64,000 nt of DNA from Typha latifolia (taxonomy: Eukaryota > Streptophyta > Magnoliopsida > Poales > Typhaceae), in the NCBI GenBank assembly GCA_019914945.1, contig CM034101.1, positions 1-64,000 of the forward strand, in the 5' to 3' direction. How positions within the stretch are numbered: position 1 is the first letter of the stretch; every line of letters begins with the position of its first letter. The translations under genes were made by a program, and so were the position numbers. The notes beneath the pieces were generated by a model. That model was not told where the DNA came from. It was given only the letters and a program-made list of their open reading frames with translations, and did not search any database. Below, piece by piece: positions 13,008-25,307 of the stretch.

Positions 13008-14091
13008 CAGTTGAGGTGCCAAGTAGAACCTGGAAGAGAGAAGAGGATCGAAGATGACCTTCGTTGTTGCCGCAGATGAACCCAAGAGTAAAAAAATTTA
13101 AAAGAAAAAAAAAAGAAGGTACGAAATGATTGGTTAAGGAAAGATGAGATGACCAATGGAGATGGTGCACATGACCTTGCAAAGCCAGCGGTTAGTTTGG
13201 CTGTCACAACTCACCTCCCTTCCCGCCCCCCCACCACTCCGCCAGCAAGCAGATCAGAGAAGGATTTTATTTTTGTATCTATCTGATTGTCTTTAATTAC
13301 TTTTCACAAATAAACATATATATATATATATATATCCCACAAGTCAATCTACCCTCTTCTCTGGATTCCTCCTCCCTCGCCACTCTCTTCGCCTGTAGTG
13401 GATCGATCTTCTTCAATCTAAATCTTCTTTTCTACTTTAAGCTGCCGACACGACCCCCACTACTGCTGCTGCTATAGCTCCATTGCCAGCTAAAGCTCCA
13501 CGCTGGTCGTTACCATAACGGATGCTCTCTCTTTTAGTTTCGAATCCATCGTGTGATTGGTTTGTGAGATGTAAAAGACTCTTTTACTTGTCGTCAGCTT
13601 AACTACAAACAAATGATTCGATTTATTCTCCTTCTCTTGCTATGGTCTTACATGCCAGTGTGGATCCTAGCTGTTTCAACGCCAGTAGATGGAGTGCGAA
13701 AACAGAAAGGAATAGCCACCAATAAGGTCGATCTAATTTCTCTTCCAGTCGTTATGCATTGCGCACGACCCGGAACGGATCAAGAAAGATTCCAATAGCC
13801 AAAATGAAGCTTAAGGTCCAATAAACATGTTCTCCAAAGTAATTTATCGTAAATATCATAGAAATCCAGTAATTTTTCTTGTCAAGTCCATCAAAGTAGA
13901 AAGATTTCAGCAACATCATTATTATTTTTTTCTTCTTGGTAAAACTTTCTTGTCAATCGCACTGATTTAGACACTCCAATTCTCATATTTCAATATGTAT
14001 ATATATGTGTGTTTGTGTGTGTGAAGATTTAATATATCTATCTCCAAAATATTAGGGTGGTCTTTTTTATTTTCTTTTTGTTTTCTCTTTT

Positions 14092-14116
14092 TGTGTGTGT
14101 GTGTGTGTGTGTGTGT
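14092..14116. repeat. (TG)n microsatellite
   Basis: A run of about twelve TG dinucleotides lies in intergenic DNA following a pyrimidine-rich stretch. Confidence 0.9.
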
Positions 14117-14374
14117 TGTGTATGATTTCAATATTTTTATTTTCTATTATTTCTAAAAGTTGCCTTAGTTAAGTTGAACCTACCACAATATGACTGGGTG
14201 GTTAAAATTTTCTTTTCTATTATATTCGAAAGCTTAATTACGTAATACACAAAAATCTTGACAACTATTTGAACAGCAGGCGGGGTATTTAGGAAAAAGT
14301 CAAAATGTTGTAAAGAACCTGGAAAGAAATAATAATCCCTGAGGACTATTTCTTACTACATACCTGCTGAAAAT

Positions 14375-14375
<1 letters not shown>

Positions 14376-14448
<73 letters not shown>
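14376..14448. repeat. (GA)n microsatellite
   Basis: A pure AG/GA dinucleotide run of 73 bases, the longest GA tract in the window. It lies between the CIP7-like and TIR genes and far from either coding start. Confidence 0.95.
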
Positions 14449-14452
<4 letters not shown>

Positions 14453-16369
14453 GGTTTTCTTTTTCTTCTGAACATTCAAGACCTAATTACGCGCATTCAC
14501 ATTCTTCCGAAGCCGAACTAACTACATCCGCGCTTAGCTAGATAAAATATACTAATAAATGGTCACCCTATACTCATCCTTCTATTTTTCCAACATTCCA
14601 GAACTTTGGAAACACCATACAAGTCCTCGCTTTGTCAATTTTCAAGTATACCTAAAAGCTTGGCCTAGTGCATAAAAGATATGTTTTATGAGTAATATTC
14701 TACAAACAAAATGACCTAACATTTTTTTATTAACTTTCAATAGTTTTTTCTTTTCCTCTTATAACCATTATTATCAATAGTCAAGACAATGCCAAATCAA
14801 AAGCGTTTGTAAAATATTTGTAAGCATAGCAATCAATACTCATCTGTTAATATGCTATATCAATTTGACAAATAAAATTTTACAATTTGTAATGTAAATT
14901 CTTTTAAGGTGGAAAAGTACTTGATTAAATGTAGTTTGTTTGGAGAAATAAGGAATATTTACTCCTATTGGAAAAGAATTTTATAAAATTTCATATTCTA
15001 CTAAGTAATAGTGCTCATATAGTAAAAAAGGCTCGTGTTCATAAATTTTAAGTCATTTATTTAAACCTAATAGCCTATAGTTATCTTTTTATTATTTCTT
15101 TTATATATCATGTTTATATGAGGCTATGTATTAAATAAGTTGATTACTAGGGTACTGAAGCTTGATTCAAATATATCTTCGCTTGAGCTCGCTCATAAAT
15201 GAGCTTCCTTAAATAACATCTCTGTGTGATTTTCATGTTACTATTATCTTTTGCAAAAGTCCTAACAAATAAATTAGTAGGTGTAAATTCACGTCAACTT
15301 TAAAAGTTTTAAGTTTTTGGAGGAGTTTGGTAAGTTACATAGTATCCGAGCAAATTCTTATAGTAGTTGATGAGTTTATATGGTATTAAAAAAAAATTAG
15401 GTTCGAATCTTGTAAGACACATTTATTTTTCAAAATATAAAATATCTCACCTATTTAAGTCAATATCATTTCTTAAACTCATCAAAATATTTAAAATCTA
15501 AAAATGAGCTAGAGTATTAAAATAAAAAAATAAAAAATATTATTCTCTAACAATTTAAGTCTTAGATAAGAGCTATTAAAATAGTCAAGTAGTACTGTTT
15601 AAAGCCACATTTGGTTGGAGCCTAGTTTAGTTATTCTCTTCTTTTTTCTAATTGTACCTCTAATCTAAAATAAAAAAAATTATGGTGTTTAATTGTAAAT
15701 ATAATAATTAATTTTGCTGTGATTTAAAATTGAGCTAAAATAAGTAGAAATTGAGTTTGTCTTTTAATGAATTGACATAAATATCCTTATGTATTGTATA
15801 AAGAGTGAAAATTGACAAATGATACTTGAAGGAATGCAATGCATACTTACAGATATGCACATGTACTTGACATATGCCTTTAATCTAAAGTAAATAAAAT
15901 ATAGTGGTATAATAATTAGATATAAAGTTGAAATAGATATATAGTATAAGAGGGGAAAACTTTTGATATGACATATAAAATATTTTAGTTAAATCAAAGG
16001 TAAAATTCTAATTGAGTTTATATATGCGTAGAAAAAGATTAAAATCTGGATGAGCTGTGTTCCTAATTTATAGTAAATGTAACGGTGAAGTGCACTTTAC
16101 CTCTGTGATTTGGCGTAATTCTATAAAACCCCTATAAATTAATAACTCAAGCACTTACTATGTGGTTTTGTTTAAAGTACAAATATTATTTTTTTATTAT
16201 ATTTAATTAAACATAGATTAAATTTGTAGATCTTTATTAGAGATAAAATTATAAAGTATTAGATAGGCATTTAAATTTTAGATGAAAAAAATATACATAT
16301 ATTTAATATCTTTGTCATTGAAAATCTAATGAGTATTCTTTTTAAATGTAGTCAAAGATTTTTAATCTG

Positions 16370-16764
16370 GATACGAATTTTTGGATAGAGGATCGGATCT
16401 TAAACAGATGCTGATTGAATTTTTAATCAAATTATGTTCTTTTAGTTAGAGATAATTAACATAAAAATATTAAGAGTTTAAAAAATTTGTATGTCAAATA
16501 CATATTAATTTAGAAAAATTAATCTCTATAAATTATATATAATTCATCATTAGTAACAATATCAATATTCACTATTTAAATAAGTAAACTAAAAACTATA
16601 AATCATTCAAAAAAATATGTTAGTAAATAGATATCTGATATCCGTATCCGAATTCGAAAATTATATCCAACCCGTATCCGAATCCATATCCGGGTTTTCT
16701 TTAAAAAATCTACTTGTATCCGAAATAGATAAGAATTTTTTATCGGACCCGTTTTCGCCCCTAG
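16370..16764. mobile_element. Possible transposon end with repeated TATCCG motifs
   Basis: The stretch 16620-16764 repeats short units of the form TATCCG/ATCCGAAT and ends in ATCGGACCCGTTTTCGCCCCTAG. Termini of the form CTAGGGGCGAAAA(C)GGGTCCG are common on plant non-autonomous DNA transposons that carry subterminal repeats. I did not find the matching inverted end or a target-site duplication, so the other boundary is a guess. Confidence 0.35.
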
Positions 16765-17742
16765 CCTACTACCATGCCAGGTGAGCGAGGCTCCTCGAGG
16801 TAGCGTGTGAATCTAGAACTTGTTCATTAGCAGAATGTGCTTATGGACTATCTTTATTTTTAACGATTTTCTAATGTTGTTTGGATCTGGATGTCATGCT
16901 TTTAAGAGGTCCCTAGCAGTGTTTAATTGCCTTGCCATGCTACTAACTTAGGGTGTTGTAGGATTTCTTTTAATTTGTTATTCCAAGTGGGTAATCTCTG
17001 ATCTTCATGTATCTGTGCTTTATTAGGGTTGTGTCTTGGACTATTAACTTGCAGTAGAATTTAAGGCTATTTGTTCCCAGGAATTTCTTTGATTGTTATT
17101 CATTTCAAATTATACATTGTGTCTCGGTCTCAGTCTTGATTCTCTGTTTTAGATTACAGTGATGTCTATTAATGAGAGGAGAAGATGTATTTCCTTTTGG
17201 GAAAATTAGTAATTAGTTTTTTAGTTAACAACCGATGTATCCATTTTAATTGTTCCAGAATTTAAAATAGAACAAGCGGTGCATGCCAAGAATTTGCGTC
17301 GTAAAGCAACTATACTGGTTAATTGCTTGGGTGTGAGACTAGTAAACGTTCGCTCCATGGAGTTATAACAGGAAGAATAAAAAATATGGAGAGAGAGGGA
17401 GGCAGAAAAAGCGCCGTCTTTGAAGGGGTCTGAAGACTGAAGTAGTACACCTAGATCTCAGAAGTTTACGTCTCTACATTCTCTCATACAAATCAACATT
17501 CAGACCCTTTGAGGCCAAGGTACGTAACGAAGAGAATCGGAGATAGAAACACAAGGTTTCGTATGCGCGCGTGCTCCTTTGAACCCCTCAAACATCCCTA
17601 GCTCCTTTATAATATGGGAGTCATATGTTATTTCCATCTACGTTGAAATCAAAATCAAAATCAAAATGAGACCACGAACTTTGTCTTTTGAAAAGCATGT
17701 CCAGCCCCCACGGGCCCACGGGCCACGTTTAGTGCCCCTGGA

Positions 17743-17750
17743 TATATAAG
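17743..17750 (+). promoter_or_regulatory. TATA box of the TIR gene
   Basis: TATATAAG lies 210 bases before the TIR start codon. A start site about 30 bases downstream, near the CAGCAGCAGCAA tract, would give a 5' leader of about 185 bases. No other good TATA box occurs between here and the ATG except an AT run at 17883-17892, which is too close for a normal leader. Confidence 0.55.
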
Positions 17751-17959
17751 TATGCCTCAAGTTCAGCAGCAGCAATCGAAAACAAGAGCCTCTTATTGCG
17801 CTCATTGATTGAGACACGAAAGCCTGTCATTTCATAGCTATCATATACACAGAAGAAGAGATCAAGAGAAGAAGAGGATATAGATATATATATTTAGACG
17901 ATTCAAAAGAAAAGAGTATATTGATATCTATTAATTACCTGTAAGTCATCGATCGATCA

Positions 17960-18722
17960 ATGGCATCGTCGCTGCGCCGTGTTATTCCCAAGCGCGTCAT
18001 CTCCCGGCCGGTCATCGCCTGCTCCCCCTCGGAAAGAAGGGTAATGGCCCCGAGCCGGAAGTATGATGTGTTCATAAACCATAGGGGAGTGGACACGAAG
18101 CGGACGGTGGCGGGGCTACTGTACGACCGGCTGGTCCAGATGGGCCTCCGGCCCTTCTTGGACAACCGGACGATGGAGCCAGGGGATAACATGTGCCAGA
18201 GCATCAGCGGCGCCATCCACGACTGCAAAGTGGGGATTGCCATTTTCTCGCCCAGGTACTGCGATTCTGACTTTTGCCTCCAGGAGCTGTCCATGTTGGT
18301 AGAGGCCCGCAAGAAGCTCATTCCCATCTTCTGCGATGTTAAGCCCTCCGAGCTCCTACTGCTAGAAGACCTCGTCCATTCCCATGCCAACCACTATCCC
18401 CTCGCGTCCCCTGAAGAGATGGAGAGATTCAAGAGGGCGCTTCGAGAGGCCAAGTATACAGTCGGCCTCACATTCGACTCCCAGAACGGGTATATTTTTA
18501 ATTCATTCATTACCTCTCTTCTTCTTCATCCTCTAAATTAGATTAATGCGGCTACATATTAAGCTTCTATCATTTCCCTTTCTTTCTGATCTTATGTGGT
18601 GTTGCATGGCTAGCTGATTAATCAATTTAATCCCCTCCTTCCTCAGGAACTTCTCGGACCTGGTTTCCAAAGTCTCTAGAATCGTAGAGAAAAGCATGAA
18701 GGAGGTCACAAGAAACTACTGA
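17960..18722 (+). CDS. TIR-domain-only protein (probable immune NADase)
   Basis: Two exons, 17960-18489 and 18647-18722, encode 201 residues. A basic 30-residue leader is followed by a complete TIR domain: KYDVFINHRGVDTK (from residue 34), GLLYDRL, GLRPFLDN, GAIHDCKVGIAIFSPRYC, FCLQELSML and IPIFCDVKPSEL. The glutamate of CLQEL (E109) aligns with the catalytic glutamate of plant TIR NAD hydrolases. There is no NB-ARC or LRR: the short second exon adds 25 mostly helical residues and stops. TIR-only proteins of this kind persist in monocots, which lack TIR-NB-LRR receptors, and Brachypodium BdTIR makes cyclic ADP-ribose signals; transfer of that activity here is inference. Splice sites keep frame (GG|G glycine). 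It has its own TATA box and no partner gene next to it. Confidence 0.88.
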
Positions 18723-20741
18723 CGCATGCCAGGTAGCTGGCGACTGATGATATATACATAGAGAGAGAGAGAGAGATCACTGAAAGGATCTTTCTCCAAA
18801 TAATTGACTTGCTTAGCTAGCTGAAGCAAGTTTATGAAGTTTAACCCATTCTTTTTGTAATAACTGTAATATTCTTTTCTATCAATAACTGTAATTAATG
18901 TACTACGTACAATAAAATGAAGGGCCCAAGATTCTTTCTTTCTTTCTTTTTCTTTTTGGTTTTCTCTTCTGGTTGTCATGGGATTCTTACTACCTCTAGA
19001 AAATCTGAAATTAACAAAAGTTTTCACAAGTTCTTCACACCTTCATTCCCGCTCGATCTTCGCCGATTGGTTAATTTGTTAGTAAATGCATTTTAATACA
19101 ACGTCGGCTAGCTAGTTGCACCTTTAAAAGTACATGAAGCAAGACTACTAAATTTAGTTGTTGAATTTTCTATACTCGGAAAACGTATGAGACGAGACTA
19201 CGACTTATCATGTATAACGTAACACCTAACACGTACGCGGTTTTATAATCCACTAACCAAAATTGCCTTCATGCGTGGGAGTAAATGTGCGTCCGTCTAT
19301 ATATATGCTAATTAACTGCTGTTATAATCAAGAATATATAACTGCACATATCCAAACTTTTTTTAAATTTTTTTTAATTATTCATAAGCTCGAAGGCTAG
19401 ATATGGACTATATAAATAGTCAATATTCCCTAGATACACTAAACTTTAAACAAATATAGTAAGCTGTCTAGTTAGGCTTCAAGCCATATACGTCGCCGGA
19501 CAATTGCTTCGAATCAAACGCTACTAAGATCTACTTTAAGTCGTCGCATTGCCGAAATGCTCATCCAAGTCAACCGTACTACCGAGTCATCAACTATATT
19601 TTCGAGCCGTTAAGTCAAACCATCAAATAAATTTATCCACAATATAGTTAAGGATTAGAGTCAAACTCATGACTTCCTTGATCATCATGGAGAAAATATC
19701 TAACAACTCTAATTTGTCACATACCCAACCTTTGTTTCTAATAATATTCAACAAATCATTAAAGAAGATGTTGAGAAACTTAGCATGAAATTGAAAAGAG
19801 GTAGGAAATAAAATAAATATAGAAAACTAATTACTAGTAGTTGATTAGCCAATATGCTCAAAGCTTTTTTTTAGTATAATGATTATTTCATTATAGGTGC
19901 AAACTAATGGACCCGTGGAAATACTATCTTCAGGATACAATATACACAACAAATCAAGACTCTAAGATCTCTAAAAGTTCCACCCGCGAAGGATTTTGAG
20001 GACTAAACCTCCCAACTGAAAATGAAAATTAAATAGAACAAAAATAATTTCAACTATCATGAAAGTATTTATTTTCATATTTAGTTTATTTGTAGCACAC
20101 TCCTTTTATATAAAATGGAGGGTCACTTAAGCACCCTTAGAATAAATTATAAATCTCTTTATATGCACATTTCCACTAATGACATCCATCTATTTCAAAT
20201 GAAAGAGTAATGCAAAATGAGAAAATGAGAGAACGAGAGAATATTCCCCTTGCTGATAGAGTAGTTGAATGGTGTAGAGAAAAATGAAGGAAAATGCTTC
20301 ATTTACCAACAGTTCATCAACTTCTCTTTTCTGGATGTGGCAGCATCTTGAAATTGGTTAAGAGGAAGAAAGAGAAATCACGCTGAAATGATTTGAAGCT
20401 TGTGAAAAAGCACGTCTTTACACAAAATGGAAATGCTTTGAGTCCGTTAAAAAGAGGTCCCATAACAACACTCAGCAGCTCACAGAAGGGGTTAATGACG
20501 TCGCCCGAACATTAATCAAGCGACTTTTTCCTTTGGTAGTGCCATCTACGGTGTCCAAAAGATTTTGCTCATCTTTAGCAAATGAAAGGGCAATGAGAAT
20601 CTAGCATATCTAAGCGTAGCATAAAGAAGACGGAAAAGAATATGTCATGAAGCAGCAGTATTCTATCTCAATGGGAAAAGGGAAATGTGCATTAAATGAG
20701 TGAATCCGAGGCCGATATGCTGACTACGTACTATATCTCTT

Positions 20742-20786
<45 letters not shown>

Positions 20787-21079
20787 CAATATTTCATGAC
20801 ATATACTGTGGAGAAAAATTAATTAGTAGCTAGCTATAAGATGATTGCGTTCTCGTGATAGACATTAGACACAAGTGTAGTTGGACGGAAACAAATAATG
20901 CGATCCCAGAGGAGTCGGAGGCCGGCCGAGTTGGATGGAAGTCAATTCAGTGGGCCGCGAGGAGGTCCAAATTATTGGGATTTCGAGGCAATTCTTAATT
21001 ATTTTACACAAATTCAAGAGATGAGTGCGTTATAAAGTGTTGAAAGCGTAGCCTAGCCACGATAAGTTTGTTAGTTCCC
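18723..21079. other. Intergenic spacer between TIR and ABCG genes
   Basis: The first few hundred bases are probably the 3' untranslated region of the TIR gene. The remainder is AT-rich with short non-conserved open frames and a (CT)n tract at 20745-20784. No gene was recognised. Confidence 0.5.
20745..20784. repeat. (CT)n microsatellite
   Basis: Twenty CT dinucleotides lie about 580 bases upstream of the ABCG start codon, outside the predicted transcript. Confidence 0.95.
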
Positions 21080-21087
21080 TATATAAA
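21080..21087 (+). promoter_or_regulatory. TATA box of the ABCG gene
   Basis: TATATAAA lies 248 bases before the ABCG start codon. A start site near 21112 would place the (GA)n tract at 21158-21187 inside the 5' leader. Confidence 0.55.
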
Positions 21088-21153
21088 GAACCAGGAGTGT
21101 GGATCGGTGTAAGCTTCTCCTTTCCAGCCAGCCTAAACCGACCCTCAAACCCT

Positions 21154-21157
<4 letters not shown>

Positions 21158-21187
<30 letters not shown>
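21158..21187 (+). repeat. (GA)n tract in ABCG leader
   Basis: Fifteen AG dinucleotides lie between the TATA box and the start codon. GA tracts in plant leaders are binding sites for BPC (GAGA-binding) factors, so a regulatory role is possible but not shown. Confidence 0.85.
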
Positions 21188-21188
<1 letters not shown>

Positions 21189-21327
21189 CTTTTCTTAATT
21201 AGGCATATAAATTTATCGACAATATATCTTTTTTCAGAGCAGTATTTCTTCTAGGGCCAATGTTAAGCAATTAACATCAAATCTCAAGTCCAAGACGAAG
21301 AGGAAAGAGCCCAAAGAAATAACGGAA

Positions 21328-24175
21328 ATGATGGAGGCGGAGATGGATGCAAGATCACAGGTGGCAGCTGAGGGGGGAGAAGGTGGTCGTTCCGTCTTTG
21401 TCAAGCCCCAACGTCTCGTGACCCTCAAGGTATAAAATGGAAATGGATGTTATACTTTTAAATGATACATGTACAAATCAATGTCGATCTCATATACCAA
21501 TCTGTGCTTTCCTCCTCCTTTCTTCTTCTTCTCCTTCTTCTTCTTCTTCTTCTTCTTCTTCTTCTTCTTCTTCTTCTTCTTCTTCTTCTTCTTCTTCTTC
21601 TTCTTCTTCTTGTAGTACGTAGACTACTGAAACTAGATTATTAAGATGATGCATATAATACAGAAAGCGACGACCGGACAGGCACTGTGAGATGGTGGAC
21701 TAATTTTGATGCATGTATGGATGCAGTTCGAGGAGGTGGTGTACAAGATCAGGATCAACGCGGCGCCCGATAAGAAGGGTGGAAAAGATTATGCGATAAG
21801 GAAAACGAAGTCGGCAGAGCGGACGATCCTGGAGGGGGTATCAGGTGCGGTGCTCCCCGGGGAGATGATGGCCCTGTTGGGTCCCTCCGGGAGTGGAAAG
21901 ACGACTCTTTTGACTGCGCTAGGTGGCCGCCTCGCACGCCCCGGGCGCCAGCTGACAGGCTTGATCACCTACAACGATCGGCCCTTCTCCAACGCCCTCA
22001 ACCGAAACATGGGCTTCGTAACTCAGGACGACGTGCTCTACCCCCATCTCACCGTGTCCGACACCCTCGTCTACACTGCACTCCTCCGCCTCCCGGGCAG
22101 TCTGTCCAGACAAGAGAAGGTGGCCCAGGCGGAGGCCGTGATGTCTGAGCTCGGCCTCACTGCTTGCCGCAACAGCATCATCGGAGGGCCCATGATTCGC
22201 GGGGTGTCGGGCGGAGAGCGTAAGCGAGTCAGCATCGGCCAGGAGATGCTCATCAACCCGAGCATCTTGTTCCTCGACGAGCCCACCTCTGGCCTCGACT
22301 CCACAATCGCCGCAAGAATCGTGTCCACCCTGTTGAACCTGACCAATGCCGGTAGGACTGTGATCATGACCATCCACCAGCCCTCCAGCCGCATCTTCTA
22401 CATGTTCCACAAGGTCTTGCTCCTCGCCGATGGCCATCCCATCTACTACGGCAGGGCCTCCGATGCTACGGACTACTTCTCTACTATCGGTTATGCTCCA
22501 TCCGTACCGGTGAACCCTGCTGACTTTCTTCTCGATCTCGCTAATGGTACGCGTATCTCCAGAAGAGATGCAATCGCAAATCATCTCCATTAATATATAC
22601 ACTTTTTTTCTTCTTTTTTTGTTTGATGCTCTTTATTATGCTAATAATTAAGCAGATCCTATTTCCTTGTACCATTTTCTTTTGGCCCCTAGCGGCTAGC
22701 GGTAGCGTACAAGGAGAATAACAACGCCTAAGTTAGGAGCAGAATCCGTCTAGCTGTAGCTATATAGCCCTTGCATGAGAATAAGCATATGTATGAGCCA
22801 TTTAACCCTTCTAGATAAAGTATCTTACTATTCGTGCAATCCTTATTTCTCAAAACGTTTTGGAAAGCATGGTATAGCAATTTTTTTGCTCCTTCTCTTT
22901 TGGTGTAGAAAACGACATGCAGCTTCAGATTGTTCTTGCTAATTGCTATGCGTCTCTTTTGCCTAGCTAGTTAGTTCGGTGTATAGATCAGTCATATAGA
23001 GGACACACATGTGAGGAGGCGGTATGGTAATGGTATACATTACTAGCTCTTGATTTCTTTGACCTCAGGCGTAAGCCCAGATGAGACGCATGACGATCAG
23101 CTAGATACTAGAGAAGCTCTTATCTCTGCCTACAAAGTACATCTACATGATAAAGTGGTAGAGGAACTCCGAGAAGTAACCAAGCAGTACAAAGAATCTG
23201 AACCAGATAAGTTGCGAAACGAGTGGTGTACAAGCTGGTGGGAACAATTCCGGGTGTTACTTGAGAGAGGTTTGAAGGAAAGGAAGCACGAATCCTTCTC
23301 AGGGCTCAAGATTGGACAAGTGACCGCAACATCTCTTCTTGGGGGATTGCTATGGTTTCGATCTGGAGGGCATGTTCAAGACCAGGTTATATAATTAATA
23401 TTTACATTATCTTCGTCTTGTTCTTCTTCCGATATTCAATTGGGTTTTGATAATGATGGATGGGTTAATGCTTTTTAATTTGTTCCGATGATATGCTATC
23501 TATATATATATGTGTGTGTAGGTGGGGCTTCTTTTCTTTATGTTGGGATTCTGGATATTCTTCCCTGTTTTCAATGCCATATTCACGTTCCCGCAAGAGC
23601 GCATGATGTTGACCAAGGAGAGGGCATCAAGGATGTACAGGTTGTCGTCCTACTTCATGGCTCGGACAGCAGGCGATCTGCCAATGGAGCTCCTGCTGCC
23701 CACCATATCCATAACCATCACATACTGGATGGGTGGCCTCAACCCTGTGGCCGCAAACTACTTCATGTTCCTCTTCGTCACGCTACTGACCGTACTGGTC
23801 TCCCAGGGATTCGGCCTGGCACTCGGAGCTCTGTTCATGGACACCAAGAAAGCCACCACGCTGGCGTCGGTCATTCTGCTCTGCTTCATGCTGGCCGGGG
23901 GCTATTACGTCCAACATGTTCCAGCCTTCATTAGCTGGATCAAATATATCACATTGAGCTTCTATGCCTTCAAGCTCCAGATTGCTACACAGTTCTCCCT
24001 CGCAGACACTTACCAGTGCACACCGGACGTTCGTTGCAGCATCCAGAATTACCCCATCATCAACGCTATCGGCTTTGATCACAAGGCCCTGGCGGCTGTC
24101 GCCCTATTCCTAATGCTCCTCCTCTATCGCCTTGCCGCTTACCTCGGATTAATGAGGGTCGGTGCTCTGCACTAG
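21328..24175 (+). CDS. ABC transporter G family half-transporter (WBC type, ABCG9/14/21-like)
   Basis: Four exons, 21328-21429, 21727-22546, 23069-23385 and 23522-24175, encode 630 residues, normal for a plant half-size ABCG. Exon 1 supplies a 34-residue N-terminus ending RLVTLK, which joins [10 protein letters not shown]. The ATPase domain has Walker [10 protein letters not shown] (86-94), Q-loop FVTQDD, signature VSGGERKR (194-201), Walker B ILFLDE (214-219) and the H-loop TIHQPSS. The membrane domain follows, with [46 protein letters not shown] and six hydrophobic segments. Such proteins dimerise in the plasma membrane and export lipids, hormones or other small molecules; the substrate cannot be read from sequence. 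An in-frame ATG at 21331 is an equally good start. Intron 1 contains a 92-base TTC repeat. All catalytic motifs look intact. Confidence 0.93.
21520..21611 (+). repeat. (TTC)n microsatellite in ABCG intron 1
   Basis: About thirty TTC/CTT units occupy the middle of intron 1 of the ABCG gene. GAA/TTC runs of this size are length-polymorphic, and spurious poly-Ser and poly-Leu open frames arise from them. Confidence 0.95.
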
Positions 24176-25307
24176 CTCTAAAAAGATACTTATATAATAA
24201 TAATAATAATAATCATGATCAGGAGGCCTCTCATGCATCTTGTACAATATTAAGCGTCGCAAAGATTGCACACCGAATCTTCTGATATATCTAATTTTAA
24301 GTTGTAATACTTAATTATAGTCTAATTTAAGGGGACAAGAAAATTTACTACATACTCTTATCAATCAGAAAGACAATTAACGACTTGTCAACTGTCTCAA
24401 TTTTACATATCCGGTGACGTCCATGGAGTGGACAATTCCTGGTAAGATAGAATGGAAGTCTTAATTCGAGCTTGACAAATCTGTTAAAACCTGGTCAAAG
24501 TCAAAATTTTAGGTCATACTATTATTTAGGGACTAATACAACTCGACCTTTTAATATTGTTCCAATGTAGGACTATAATATCGCATGGCAACTCAATCGA
24601 CATTCTCTTCTTTCACGTGTTATTTCAATATCAATTAATCCACCACGAGTCCACCCCACCATTATCGACAAAGTTTTATGCACGATTTCTCTTTCAACCA
24701 TCAAACTATCATGAGTCCAATTCTTTGAATTTACGCTCTTAATCGCTCTTCACAAGCCATCAGAAACCCTTCGATCAACAGAAGCCTAGCACTAATCTTC
24801 CACAGCCTCATCCTAATTTAGGACCCATCGAGTATAATTGAAACCCACATGTTTTGTACGAAACCTAGCTAGGATTTGACTTCATCAATGACAAATTTGA
24901 AGAGCATATGTCTAACAGAGCCATCAAACTAATTGCATTGTACTTTGATGAAGAAATTCAGAATTATCATGGACAAAGAAAATGGGGAAAGAAATATTAG
25001 TGACCACACGATTTAATCTATTGGTATTAATCCATCTTCATCTTTATTTGGGTATCAGGGGCGACAGAGAACGAGTGGAGCTAATTATATAATCACTGGA
25101 GAAGTCCTTAATTATTTAATTTGACTCAATGATATATGCAAGTATTACAAAGCAAATTAAGTTTTGGAAATTTGTTTTTAAGATAGATAAATACAGGAAA
25201 TTAAAGATCTCAGCTCTGATGTCCGTAACAGAAGCAACTCTGCTCGACCGAAGCGAGCAAATAAATAAACAAAAAATATTTATAATAATATTTTTTTTTT
25301 TAAAAAA
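24176..25307. other. Convergent 3' intergenic region, ABCG / PSB27
   Basis: This region separates the ends of two convergent genes. The first bases after the ABCG stop hold an (ATA)n stretch near 24195-24212. The rest is AT-rich without recognisable coding sequence, and a T-run at 25289-25300 lies just downstream of the PSB27 stop. Confidence 0.5.

Larger units (their letters stand above)
13008..17742. other. AT-rich intergenic spacer with microsatellites and transposon-like sequence
   Basis: The first 350 bases are probably the promoter and 5' leader of the CIP7-like gene. They contain an (AT)n tract at about 13316-13335, some 310 bases upstream of its ATG. An open frame of 61 codons at 13613-13798 begins with a signal-like hydrophobic stretch, but nothing supports it as a gene. 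From about 14500 to 16770 the DNA is AT-rich and resembles decayed transposons. No coding homology was recognised in the rest. Confidence 0.5.

Noticed and set aside
21437..21644. Poly-Ser and poly-Leu open frames
   Set aside because: They are translations of the TTC microsatellite within ABCG intron 1.
21919..22602. 227-codon open frame on the minus strand opposite ABCG exon 2
   Set aside because: It is the antisense of the ATPase-domain exon and has no motif of its own.
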